From Deltaproteobacteria bacterium (GTDB lineage: Bacteria > Desulfobacterota > Desulfuromonadia > Desulfuromonadales > JAAYDE01): a stretch of DNA of 7,732 nt. Position 1 is the stretch's first letter. Every line of letters begins with the position of its first letter. This document shows, piece after piece, positions 1 to 6,005 of this stretch. Under the pieces are notes generated by a model. The model worked only from the letters and a program-made list of their open reading frames with translations. It did not search any database and was not told the DNA's origin. The DNA lies in NCBI GenBank assembly GCA_017417085.1, contig JAFPZV010000084.1:1-7732 (forward strand), in the 5' to 3' direction. Position numbers and translations under genes: made by a program.

Positions 1-103
1 TGCGGCGGAATTCCTTTGGCGTATCCTTGCCAAGGCTTCGCAGTCCAATAATGGCTATGGCCAAAAGCAGCGCAAACAACAGAAAGGTATTACGGGTGGA
101 CAT
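1..103 (-). CDS. Partial CDS: N-terminus of a membrane-anchored or exported protein
   Basis: An ATG at 103 opens a frame that runs without a stop off the left edge, giving 34 visible residues beginning MSTRNTFLLFALLLAIAIIG. A short polar start with one Arg is followed by about 16 hydrophobic residues (roughly 7-22) and then a charged stretch (RSLGKDTPKEFRR). This fits an uncleaved N-terminal membrane anchor or a signal peptide; I see no clear lipobox or Ala-X-Ala site. The ATG lies two bases after the rimO stop codon, and a weak purine-rich GAAGAG in the end of rimO could serve as ribosome binding site, so it is probably translationally coupled and last, or at least later, in the lon-thiL-lolA-rimO operon. 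The family cannot be named from this fragment. Confidence 0.6.
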   Translation of the reverse strand, partial: MSTRNTFLLFALLLAIAIIGLRSLGKDTPKEFRR

Positions 104-105
104 GG

Positions 106-1446
106 TTAGAGCTCTTCGTCTTCGACGATTTCGCCGATAAGATCATAGTCGGAGGAATCGGTAATGCGCAGCGGCACAATATCGCCCACGACGGCCTGGC
201 CAGCGGTGATGTACACCTGACCGTCCACGTCCGGCGCCTGGCGGGCGCAGCGCCCCCGCAGCAGCAGGTCGGTTTCCTCGTTGACGCCCTCAACGAGCAC
301 AGGTTCCACTTTGCCAATCAGGGCGCGGTTTTTCCGGAAGGAAATTCTCTTTTGGGCCTTCATCAGCCGATCGAGGCGCAGCTTGCTGATGCGCGCCGGA
401 ACCTGATCCGGAAATTCGGCCGCGGGCGTCCCTTCCTCGCGCGAATAGCGGAAGACGCCGATGCGATCAAACCAGCCTTCCTGCACAAAATCGAGCAGGC
501 GCGCGAACTGGGCGTCGGTTTCTCCCGGGAATCCCGCAATCAGGGAGGTGCGCAGCGTGACATCGGGAATCCGCGCGCGCAGTTTTTCAAGCAGGGCGCG
601 GATTCCGGCGGAATCCGTATGGCGGTTCATGCGTTCAAGAATTTCATCGTCAATATGCTGAATGGGGATATCCAGATATTTGCAGATCTTTTCTTCTCCC
701 GCCACCAGGTCGATCAGTTCATCGTCAATGCCCGCGGGATGGGCGTAGAGCACGCGCAGCCAGCCCAGATCGTCAATGCGCACCAGTTCCCTGAGCAGCG
801 CGCCCAGTTCGCGTTTTCCGCGATCCAGGCCAAACGCGGTGACATCCTGGGCGACCAGGTTGATTTCCCGCACGCCGGAAGCCACCAGCTGGCGGGTTTC
901 CTCCACCACCGAGGCAATTTCACGTGAACGCAGAGGTCCCCGCAGGGAGGGGATGACGCAGTAGGCGCAGTGATTGTCGCAGCCTTCGGAAATTTTTACG
1001 TAGGCGGAAAAAAAGGGCGAGGAACGGGTGCGCGGCGTGGTGTGATCGTAGAGATAGGAAGTTTTGTTCACCGCCACCGTCCGCTGTTCAAGCGCCTGTT
1101 CCAGCAGTTCGGCAACATGGGGAATTTCGCCGATGCCGAACAGCAGATCCACCTCCGGCAGTTCCCTCATCAGCGTTTCGCTGTAGCGCTGCGGCAAACA
1201 GCCGCAAACCGCCAGCAGGCGGCAGGAACCCCTGGTTTTGTATTCCGCCGCATCCAGAATCGCGTCGACCGATTCTTCCTTGGCCTCTTCGACAAAGGCG
1301 CAGGTGTTGATCAGGATGATGTCCGCCTGCGCTTCGTCGGTGACGATGGCATAGCGATCCTTCGGCAGGTGCCCCAGCATGACCTCGGAATCGACCAGGT
1401 TTTTGGCACATCCCAGGCTTATCATGTAGATGTTCAGCTGTTTCAC
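106..1446 (-). CDS. rimO: Ribosomal protein S12 methylthiotransferase RimO (radical SAM)
   Basis: RimO adds a beta-methylthio group to a conserved aspartate of ribosomal protein S12 in the cytoplasm, using SAM and two Fe-S clusters. From the GTG at 1446 the protein has 446 residues, close to the family size (E. coli about 440). The N-terminal methylthiotransferase domain has the three expected cluster cysteines: C13 in [13 protein letters not shown]49 in NTCAF and C83 in CGC. The radical SAM motif CDNHCAYC gives C156, C160 and C163. A C-terminal TRAM-like domain (about 375-440) contains APDVDG, which favours RimO over the tRNA enzyme MiaB. The open frame extends upstream to 1623, but that part overlaps lolA. 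GTG 1446 is chosen because it begins just before the conserved domain. A TTG at 1470, preceded by AAGGA, and the ATG at 1425 are alternatives. It starts 40 bases after lolA. Confidence 0.95.
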   Translation of the reverse strand: MKQLNIYMISLGCAKNLVDSEVMLGHLPKDRYAIVTDEAQADIILINTCAFVEEAKEESVDAILDAAEYKTRGSCRLLAVCGCLPQRYSETLMRELPEVDLLFGIGEIPHVAELLEQALEQRTVAVNKTSYLYDHTTPRTRSSPFFSAYVKISEGCDNHCAYCVIPSLRGPLRSREIASVVEETRQLVASGVREINLVAQDVTAFGLDRGKRELGALLRELVRIDDLGWLRVLYAHPAGIDDELIDLVAGEEKICKYLDIPIQHIDDEILERMNRHTDSAGIRALLEKLRARIPDVTLRTSLIAGFPGETDAQFARLLDFVQEGWFDRIGVFRYSREEGTPAAEFPDQVPARISKLRLDRLMKAQKRISFRKNRALIGKVEPVLVEGVNEETDLLLRGRCARQAPDVDGQVYITAGQAVVGDIVPLRITDSSDYDLIGEIVEDEEL

Positions 1447-1486
1447 AGTTGTTTTTCCGCTCCCGCTCAAGTGGTCCTTAATGGTT

Positions 1487-2257
1487 TTAAAAGTTGGTCT
1501 GAAACTGTTCCGGCGTAAGGATTTCCGTGCCTGCCGGCGGTTTGAACCGGAAATCCGCCGCCTTGACGCCGCCGTTGATGACCGGATTGTAAAAGTGGAT
1601 GAAATTGCGATCCCCGTTGACATTGGTGAGCAAAATCGTTTTCAGGGGAAAGACGGGAGACGCCGAGGCGACGGCGGAGCGCGGCACCACCACCACCAGG
1701 GAGGCCATCAACGCCGTCTGGTATTTGGGCAGCAGGAGCAGGCGGTAATCGCCGTCCTGATCTTTTCGCACATCGGCCCAGCGGATGGTGAACACCTGCT
1801 CCAGCGTGCCGATATGGGTGAGGAAGAGCAGCGGATTGTCACCCTTTTCCGTCAGTGCCTCGCGGGATTCCGAACGGATCGCCTGCCGGTTTTCCGGGAT
1901 ATGCAGCCACACCGTGCGGCCGTCCGAAACGATCCGCTGCTGATGCGGCACGGTATATTCCCAGTTGAACAGCGGTGAAACCAGTTTGGTTTCGCTTGCC
2001 GGCAGGAACTTGAACATCGTTTGCCCCCGCGCTTCCTGACGCTGCCCCAGCGAAGCAATCTCCGATTCCTGAATGAAGTTGGCGCGGAAGGTGCTGATCG
2101 CCGGAAGACCTTTTCCGGCCGGTTTGAAGGCGCGCTCCAGGGCTGCAACAACCCTCTGGAGCGACTCAGTTTCCGCGTTTGCGGAGGGTGCCGCTATCAT
2201 TACCAGCACCGTCAAAAGAAGAACTAGCAATCCTGATGCCTTACGATGAAAGATCAT
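1487..2257 (-). CDS. lolA: Outer-membrane lipoprotein carrier protein LolA
   Basis: LolA is the periplasmic chaperone that takes lipoproteins released by the inner-membrane LolCDE transporter to the outer membrane. The predicted protein has 256 residues, somewhat longer than E. coli LolA (about 200). Residues 1-28 form a textbook Sec signal peptide: a basic start (MIFHRK), a hydrophobic core ([13 protein letters not shown]) and a likely cleavage after SANA. The mature part has the family pattern: FIQES near the start of the fold, then [17 protein letters not shown] and a [11 protein letters not shown] segment equivalent to the RWxYxxPxxQxIvsDGxxxWxYdpxxxQ block of LolA. The start at 2257 is fixed by AAGGAG nine bases upstream and by the signal peptide; an in-frame extension to 2335 overlaps thiL and has no such support. 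It sits 25 bases after thiL. Orthology is strongly supported; function is inferred from family. Confidence 0.9.
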   Translation of the reverse strand: MIFHRKASGLLVLLLTVLVMIAAPSANAETESLQRVVAALERAFKPAGKGLPAISTFRANFIQESEIASLGQRQEARGQTMFKFLPASETKLVSPLFNWEYTVPHQQRIVSDGRTVWLHIPENRQAIRSESREALTEKGDNPLLFLTHIGTLEQVFTIRWADVRKDQDGDYRLLLLPKYQTALMASLVVVVPRSAVASASPVFPLKTILLTNVNGDRNFIHFYNPVINGGVKAADFRFKPPAGTEILTPEQFQTNF

Positions 2258-2266
2258 GAGAAAGAA

Positions 2267-2272
2267 CTCCTT
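2267..2272 (-). promoter_or_regulatory. Ribosome binding site of lolA
   Basis: On the minus strand GGGAAGGAG precedes the ATG at 2257, with nine bases between AAGGAG and the start. It lies in the short thiL-lolA gap and rules out the longer in-frame start at 2335. Confidence 0.8.
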
Positions 2273-2282
2273 CCCCAAAAAA

Positions 2283-3284
2283 TTATCCGGCAAAGTGATC
2301 AAAGCCCTTGCGCGCCGGGCGGTATTCCTCTCCATTGGCGCTTCTGACCGTCAGGATGCCGGATCCTGAAGAGATGACGCCGATTCGGCTCAAGGCAAGG
2401 CCGCTTTTCTGTGCAACTTCCGGAATCAGGTGCTCCCGTTCGGGAGGCACGGTGAAGAGCAGTTCGTAATCCTCGCCGCCGCCCAGCGCCAGCCGCAGCA
2501 GTTTCCGGTCGGTCTGCAGGAGCGCGCGGAACGGCTCCGACAGGGGAAGCGCCTCCTCGTCCACCAGCGCGTCCACCGAACCCGAACGTTCCAGAATATG
2601 TCCCAGATCCGAGACCGGTCCGTCGGAAACATCGATCATGGCGGAAGGAATGCCGGCGGCGCTTAAAAGCGGTCCCAGGCGGGTGCGCGCCTGCGGGTTG
2701 ATGTGCCGCTCCAGCAGGAAGGGAGCCACCGGTTTGCCCTCCTGCAGGAGGTGCAGGGCCAGGGCGCTGTCTCCCAGCGTGCCGGATACATAGATGGCGT
2801 CACCGGGGCGGGCACCGTCGCGCGGCACAAAACGTCCTTTGGGCACGCTGCCCTCAACGGTCACGGAAATGGCTATCGGTCCCGAGGAAGAGCAGGTGTC
2901 TCCGCCCACCAGTGTGGTCTGATAGAAGCGGCAGGCATCCAGAAAACCGGCGACAAAGGCATCCAGCTGTTCCAGCGGCAGGGTGCCGGGAAAGGCCAGC
3001 CCCAAATACAGATGATGGGGCGTTCCGCCCATGGCGGCGACATCACTGACATTGACCGAAACGCTTTTGCGTCCCAAATTGGCAAAGTCGGTCCATTCCC
3101 GACGAAAGTGGATGTCTTCGACAAGCATGTCGGTGGTGGTCAGCAGCAGGTGATCCGGCGGCAGTTCCAGCACCGCGCAGTCATCGCCAATGCCGCGCAC
3201 CACTCCGGCCGTCTCCGCCGAACGGGCAACGCCGGCACGGATGCGATCAATGAATCCGAATTCTCCCAGTTCCGCCATTTTCAT
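2283..3284 (-). CDS. thiL: Thiamine-monophosphate kinase ThiL
   Basis: ThiL phosphorylates thiamine monophosphate with ATP to thiamine diphosphate, the last step of cofactor synthesis, in the cytoplasm. The 333-residue length is normal. It has the PurM/AIR-synthetase-like ThiL motifs in order: GIGDDCAV (D34, D35), TTTDMLVEDIHF (D52, D57, H59), NVSDVAAMGG (D81), GGDT (D129), IDVSDG (D218, D221), LALGGGEDYELLF (about 266-277) and a C-terminal GFDHF. These acidic residues are the known Mg/ATP and substrate ligands of the family. One small oddity is Pro223 after SDG, where Leu is usual. The start at 3284 is preceded by GGAGGAG at eight bases, which lies inside the last lon codons. There are five bases between the lon stop and this start, so translational coupling is likely. 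No TPP riboswitch or other thiamine gene is visible nearby, so expression probably follows the lon operon. Confidence 0.96.
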   Translation of the reverse strand: MKMAELGEFGFIDRIRAGVARSAETAGVVRGIGDDCAVLELPPDHLLLTTTDMLVEDIHFRREWTDFANLGRKSVSVNVSDVAAMGGTPHHLYLGLAFPGTLPLEQLDAFVAGFLDACRFYQTTLVGGDTCSSSGPIAISVTVEGSVPKGRFVPRDGARPGDAIYVSGTLGDSALALHLLQEGKPVAPFLLERHINPQARTRLGPLLSAAGIPSAMIDVSDGPVSDLGHILERSGSVDALVDEEALPLSEPFRALLQTDRKLLRLALGGGEDYELLFTVPPEREHLIPEVAQKSGLALSRIGVISSGSGILTVRSANGEEYRPARKGFDHFAG

Positions 3285-3289
3285 TTTTT

Positions 3290-5623
3290 CTACTCCTCCA
3301 ACAGTATTTGGGCAAAAACTTCATCGACGCTTTCCACTTCGCGCAGGATCAGCTTCTTGGTCAGATTGACAGGTAACTCGGCAAGATCCTTGTGGTTTTT
3401 GCGCGGGATGAGCACTGTGGCGATCTTGGCCCGTACCGCCGCAAGCAGCTTTTCCTTGAGGCCGCCGATGGGCAGTACCTTGCCGCGCAGGCTGATTTCG
3501 CCGGTCATGGCCATGTCGCCGCGCGCCTTCCGGCCGGTAAAGGCCGAGGCGATGGCGGAGGCGATGGTGATGCCGGCGCTGGGGCCGTCCTTGGGAATGG
3601 CTCCGGCCGGGACATGCACATGCACATCCTTTTGCGTGAACAGCTCCGGATCGATGTGAAGCTCCTCGGCATGGGCGCGCACGTAGGAAAAGGCCGTCTG
3701 GGCACTTTCCTTCATGACGTCGCCCAGATGGCCCGTCAGATTGATCTGGCCCTTGCCCTCCATGATCTCGACTTCAATGTACAGCACGTCACCGCCTACC
3801 CTTGTCCAGGCCAGACCGGTGCAGACGCCCACTTCGTCGTTGCGGCGCTCCTCTTCCGGCTGGAAACGCGGAGGTCCCAAAAATTTTTTCAATGATTCCG
3901 GAGAAATGACTTTTGGAGGTTTACGCTCTTCGGCGATCTTCCGTGCCACCTTGCGGCAGATGCGCCCGATTTCGCGTTCCATGTTGCGCAAACCCGCCTC
4001 CGCGGTGTAGGCGGAGATCAGTTTGCCAATGGTTGCCTCCGAGAATTGCAGGGATTTTTTCTCCAGGCCGTTGGCCTCCAGCTGCCGGGGAATCAGAAAA
4101 CGCCTGGCAATGGCGATCTTTTCTTCGGACGTATAACCGGAAAGCCGGATAATTTCCAGGCGATCTTTCAGCGCGGAAGGAATGGGATCCTCCAGGTTGG
4201 CGGTCACGATGAACAACACCTTGGAAAAGTCGAAGGGAAGATTGATGTAGTGATCGGAAAAGGCGTTGTTCTGTTCCGGATCCAGCAGTTCCAGCAGGGC
4301 GGCCGAGGGATCGCCGCGAAAATCCTTGGTGAGCTTGTCTATTTCGTCCAGCATAAAAACCGGATTGTTGGTGCCGCACTGCTTGATGCCCTGAATGATT
4401 CGTCCGGGCAAGGCACCGAGATAGGTGCGGCGGTGTCCACGGATCTCCGCCTCGTCATGGATGCCCCCCAGGGAAACCCGGAAAAATTTGCGGTCAAGGG
4501 CCCGGGCAATGGATTTGCCCAGGCTGGTTTTTCCCACGCCCGGCGGTCCGATGAAGCAGAGAACCGGGCCTTTCGGTTCCTTGGTCAGTTTGCGCACGGC
4601 GAGGAATTCCAGGATGCGTTCCTTGATCTTGTCCAGTCCGTAGTGATCCTCGTTCAGAACCTTGGCCGCCTTTTTCAAGTCCAGGTTGTCCTCGGTGGAA
4701 CGGTTCCACGGCAGGCTCACCAGCCAGTCCAGGTAGGTATAGACGATGCTGTATTCCGCCGTTTCGGCGTGCATCATCTCCATGCGGCGCAGCTGCTTTT
4801 CCGCTTCGGCCTGCACCTTCTCCGGCATGCCCGCTTCCTGGATCTGAGTGCGGAAATTTTCTATATCCTCGTTTTTGGAGTTTTTCTCGCCCAACTCGGC
4901 CTGCAGGGCGCGCATCTGCTCACGAATAAAGTAGTCGCGCTGATGGCGGTTCATCTCTTCCTGTGCCTGATCCTGAATGCGCTTTTGCAAACGGAGCTTT
5001 TCGGTCTCCGCAACCAGAATGCTGTGCAGTTCCCGTAAGCGTTCCAGCGGATCGACGACTTCCAGCAGTTTCTGCAGGGATTCCGGCGGCAGACCGGAAC
5101 CGTTGGCGATGAGATCCGAGAGGGCTCCCGGCTCCTGGACATTTTTGAGCACCGAGGTCATTTCGGGAGGAAGTTTGCGTCCAAGAGAGGGCAGTTCTTC
5201 CACCAGAATTTGTATGACATTGACCAGCGCCTGTTCCTCTTCGGTCAGCGGCCTGGGTTCTGTTTCCGGCAGGTATTCTATTCGCACTGTCCGGTACGGC
5301 ATGTCACCGGTCTGCTCGGTAATCCGTCCCTTATGAAGCCCCTGCACCATGATCTTCTGCCGTCCGTCGGTTATGTTGAAACTGCGCAGGATCTGCACCA
5401 CTGTGCCGATCTCGTACACATTTTCGTTGTCCGTTTCATTTTCGGGCGGTTTCAGAGCGGACACAAACAGCAGGCGTTCGGCATCCAGCGCCGCCTTGAT
5501 CGCGGCCTGCCCCTTGCTGCTGCTGACATACAGCGGCAGAATCATGTGCGGGAAAACCACGACATCCTGAAGAGGAAGCAGGGGAAACACGGTGGAATCG
5601 GAAGGTGCGGATGATATGGACAT
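3290..5623 (-). CDS. lon: ATP-dependent Lon protease (LonA, S16 family)
   Basis: Lon is the cytoplasmic hexameric ATPase-protease that degrades misfolded and selected regulatory proteins. From ATG 5623 the protein has 777 residues, normal for LonA (E. coli 784). Order of parts: an N-terminal LON substrate-binding domain starting FPLLPLQDVVVFPHM, a coiled-coil linker region (about 170-300), an AAA+ domain with Walker A GPPGVGKT (359-366, K365) and Walker B FMLDEID (D426, E427), then the S16 protease domain with the catalytic Ser-Lys pair. Ser682 is in KDGPSAG and Lys725 in GLKEK; their 43-residue spacing equals E. coli S679/K722, so it should be active. The open frame extends to 5686, but the first 21 residues are not Lon-like. 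ATG 5623 is preferred although its nearest purine-rich site (GGAG, 5638-5641) is 14 bases away. It is first in the minus-strand operon. Confidence 0.97.
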   Translation of the reverse strand: MSISSAPSDSTVFPLLPLQDVVVFPHMILPLYVSSSKGQAAIKAALDAERLLFVSALKPPENETDNENVYEIGTVVQILRSFNITDGRQKIMVQGLHKGRITEQTGDMPYRTVRIEYLPETEPRPLTEEEQALVNVIQILVEELPSLGRKLPPEMTSVLKNVQEPGALSDLIANGSGLPPESLQKLLEVVDPLERLRELHSILVAETEKLRLQKRIQDQAQEEMNRHQRDYFIREQMRALQAELGEKNSKNEDIENFRTQIQEAGMPEKVQAEAEKQLRRMEMMHAETAEYSIVYTYLDWLVSLPWNRSTEDNLDLKKAAKVLNEDHYGLDKIKERILEFLAVRKLTKEPKGPVLCFIGPPGVGKTSLGKSIARALDRKFFRVSLGGIHDEAEIRGHRRTYLGALPGRIIQGIKQCGTNNPVFMLDEIDKLTKDFRGDPSAALLELLDPEQNNAFSDHYINLPFDFSKVLFIVTANLEDPIPSALKDRLEIIRLSGYTSEEKIAIARRFLIPRQLEANGLEKKSLQFSEATIGKLISAYTAEAGLRNMEREIGRICRKVARKIAEERKPPKVISPESLKKFLGPPRFQPEEERRNDEVGVCTGLAWTRVGGDVLYIEVEIMEGKGQINLTGHLGDVMKESAQTAFSYVRAHAEELHIDPELFTQKDVHVHVPAGAIPKDGPSAGITIASAIASAFTGRKARGDMAMTGEISLRGKVLPIGGLKEKLLAAVRAKIATVLIPRKNHKDLAELPVNLTKKLILREVESVDEVFAQILLEE
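3293..3299 (-). promoter_or_regulatory. Ribosome binding site of thiL, inside the end of lon
   Basis: GGAGGAG on the minus strand is also the last two Glu codons of lon (LLEE then TAG). It lies eight bases before the thiL ATG, so ribosomes finishing lon are placed directly at the thiL start. It decides the first ATG (3284) over the second Met codon six bases later. Confidence 0.85.
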
Positions 5624-5652
5624 TTTGTATAATTTTTCTCCATAGGTATGGA

Positions 5653-5689
5653 CGCATGACGCCCTACGCGTCTGTCTGGAACACATGCG
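5653..5689 (-). promoter_or_regulatory. Possible stem-loop in the lon mRNA leader
   Basis: On the minus strand CGCATG (5689-5684) can pair with CATGCG (5658-5653). Directly inside it ACGC (5671-5668) pairs with GCGT (5662-5659) around a CGTAGG-type loop, leaving one 12-base internal bulge on the 5' side. The structure ends about 30 bases before the lon ATG. The short GACGC/GCGTC units also allow an alternative pairing. A regulatory role is inference; the pairing itself is seen in the sequence. Confidence 0.35.
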
Positions 5690-5701
5690 ATTTTCGCGCC
5701 A

Positions 5702-5718
5702 ATGCAGGAGGACTGCAT
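5702..5718. repeat. Perfect 6-base inverted repeat upstream of lon (possible operator)
   Basis: ATGCAG, five bases, CTGCAT: a perfect dyad about 80 bases before the lon start. Its size and spacing suit a dimeric repressor or a small RNA hairpin. It matches neither CIRCE nor a LexA box that I recognise, so no regulator is named. Confidence 0.4.
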
Positions 5719-5742
5719 GTGAACCGGCAAGCTAAGGTTTGA

Positions 5743-5771
5743 AATATACACTGTTTTGTTGGGAAAATCCA
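5743..5771 (-). promoter_or_regulatory. Weak sigma-70-like promoter candidate for the lon operon
   Basis: On the minus strand TATATT (5748-5743) resembles a -10 element (TATAAT). Seventeen bases upstream lies TGGATT (5771-5766), only a partial match to TTGACA. Transcription would start near 5736, giving a leader of about 110 bases that includes the inverted repeat and the possible hairpin. No heat-shock sigma-32 promoter was recognised. Confidence 0.22.
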
Positions 5772-5812
5772 GCCAGCGCCATAGGTGTAATCAGGAGTGG
5801 AACGGTGATGAT

Positions 5813-5828
5813 TGTTTCACGTGGAACG
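5813..5828. other. parS: parS-like centromere site (ParB/Spo0J binding site)
   Basis: The 16-mer TGTTTCACGTGGAACG is centred on the CACGTG hexamer. The reverse complement of the Bacillus subtilis-type parS TGTTCCACGTGAAACA is TGTTTCACGTGGAACA, so this site differs only in its last base; the inner 14 bases, GTTTCACGTGGAAC, fit fully. ParB clamps load at such sites, spread, and recruit SMC for chromosome segregation; parS sites usually cluster near the replication origin. The site lies in non-coding DNA between divergent genes. No parA or parB gene is present in the window, as is normal for scattered chromosomal parS copies. The identity rests on sequence match only. Confidence 0.8.
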
Positions 5829-5829
5829 T

Positions 5830-5859
5830 TGCGGGAAATGGTCTGCTGCGTTTCCCGTA
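5830..5859. repeat. Inverted repeat immediately beside the parS-like site
   Basis: CGGGAAA (5832-5838) and TTTCCCG (5851-5857) form a perfect 7-base dyad separated by 12 bases. In plus-strand RNA it extends outward by one G-U and one A-U pair. It begins two bases after the parS-like site. There is no T-run after it, so it is not a typical terminator; it could be a protein-binding dyad or a leader hairpin. Confidence 0.35.
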
Positions 5860-5993
5860 CAGATTCTGTTGGCGCATTTTTTCTCATGCCCCCCTCCCTG
5901 TCCGTTTTTAGGGGAAGCACATCTCTTTACAGCGGGATGATTCTCTGGCATTGATCGAGGGTTACAGGTTTGCTGGGCATTGTTTGTTCCCAT

Positions 5994-5999
5994 GAGGAG
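5994..5999 (+). promoter_or_regulatory. Ribosome binding site of the nuclease-ATPase gene
   Basis: GAGGAG lies six bases before the ATG at 6006. This supports that start over the in-frame ATG at 5970, which lacks such a site and would add 12 residues not seen in the family. Confidence 0.8.
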
Positions 6000-6005
6000 T
6001 CCCCT

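Larger units (their letters stand above)
5624..6005. other. Divergent intergenic region between lon and the nuclease-ATPase gene
   Basis: These 382 bases hold no convincing gene. From left to right they contain the lon leader with a possible hairpin (5653-5689), a 17-base inverted repeat (5702-5718), a weak lon promoter candidate (5743-5771), a parS-like site (5813-5828), an inverted repeat beside it (5830-5859), and the ribosome binding site of the plus-strand gene (5994-5999). Open frames crossing it are short and show no recognisable domain. No tRNA-like cloverleaf was seen. Confidence 0.7.

Noticed and set aside
352..927. Long plus-strand open frame (191 codons) across rimO
   Set aside because: It is antisense to the radical SAM and C-terminal parts of rimO, has no recognisable domain, and arises from codon bias on the opposite strand.
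1447..1623. N-terminal extension of RimO containing a GSGKTT string
   Set aside because: The P-loop-like string is a chance translation of the lolA-rimO gap; the region upstream overlaps lolA and is not part of the RimO family.
4046..5038. 330-codon plus-strand open frame across lon
   Set aside because: It is antisense to the conserved AAA+ domain of lon and shows no family motif or ribosome binding site.
5624..5686. Upstream Lon start giving 21 extra residues (MCSRQTRR...)
   Set aside because: No ribosome binding site precedes that ATG, the residues do not resemble Lon, and the ATG at 5623 gives a normal N-terminus.
5739..5954. 71-codon plus-strand frame in the intergenic region
   Set aside because: It starts with TTG without a ribosome binding site, runs through the parS-like site and the inverted repeats, and has no recognisable features.
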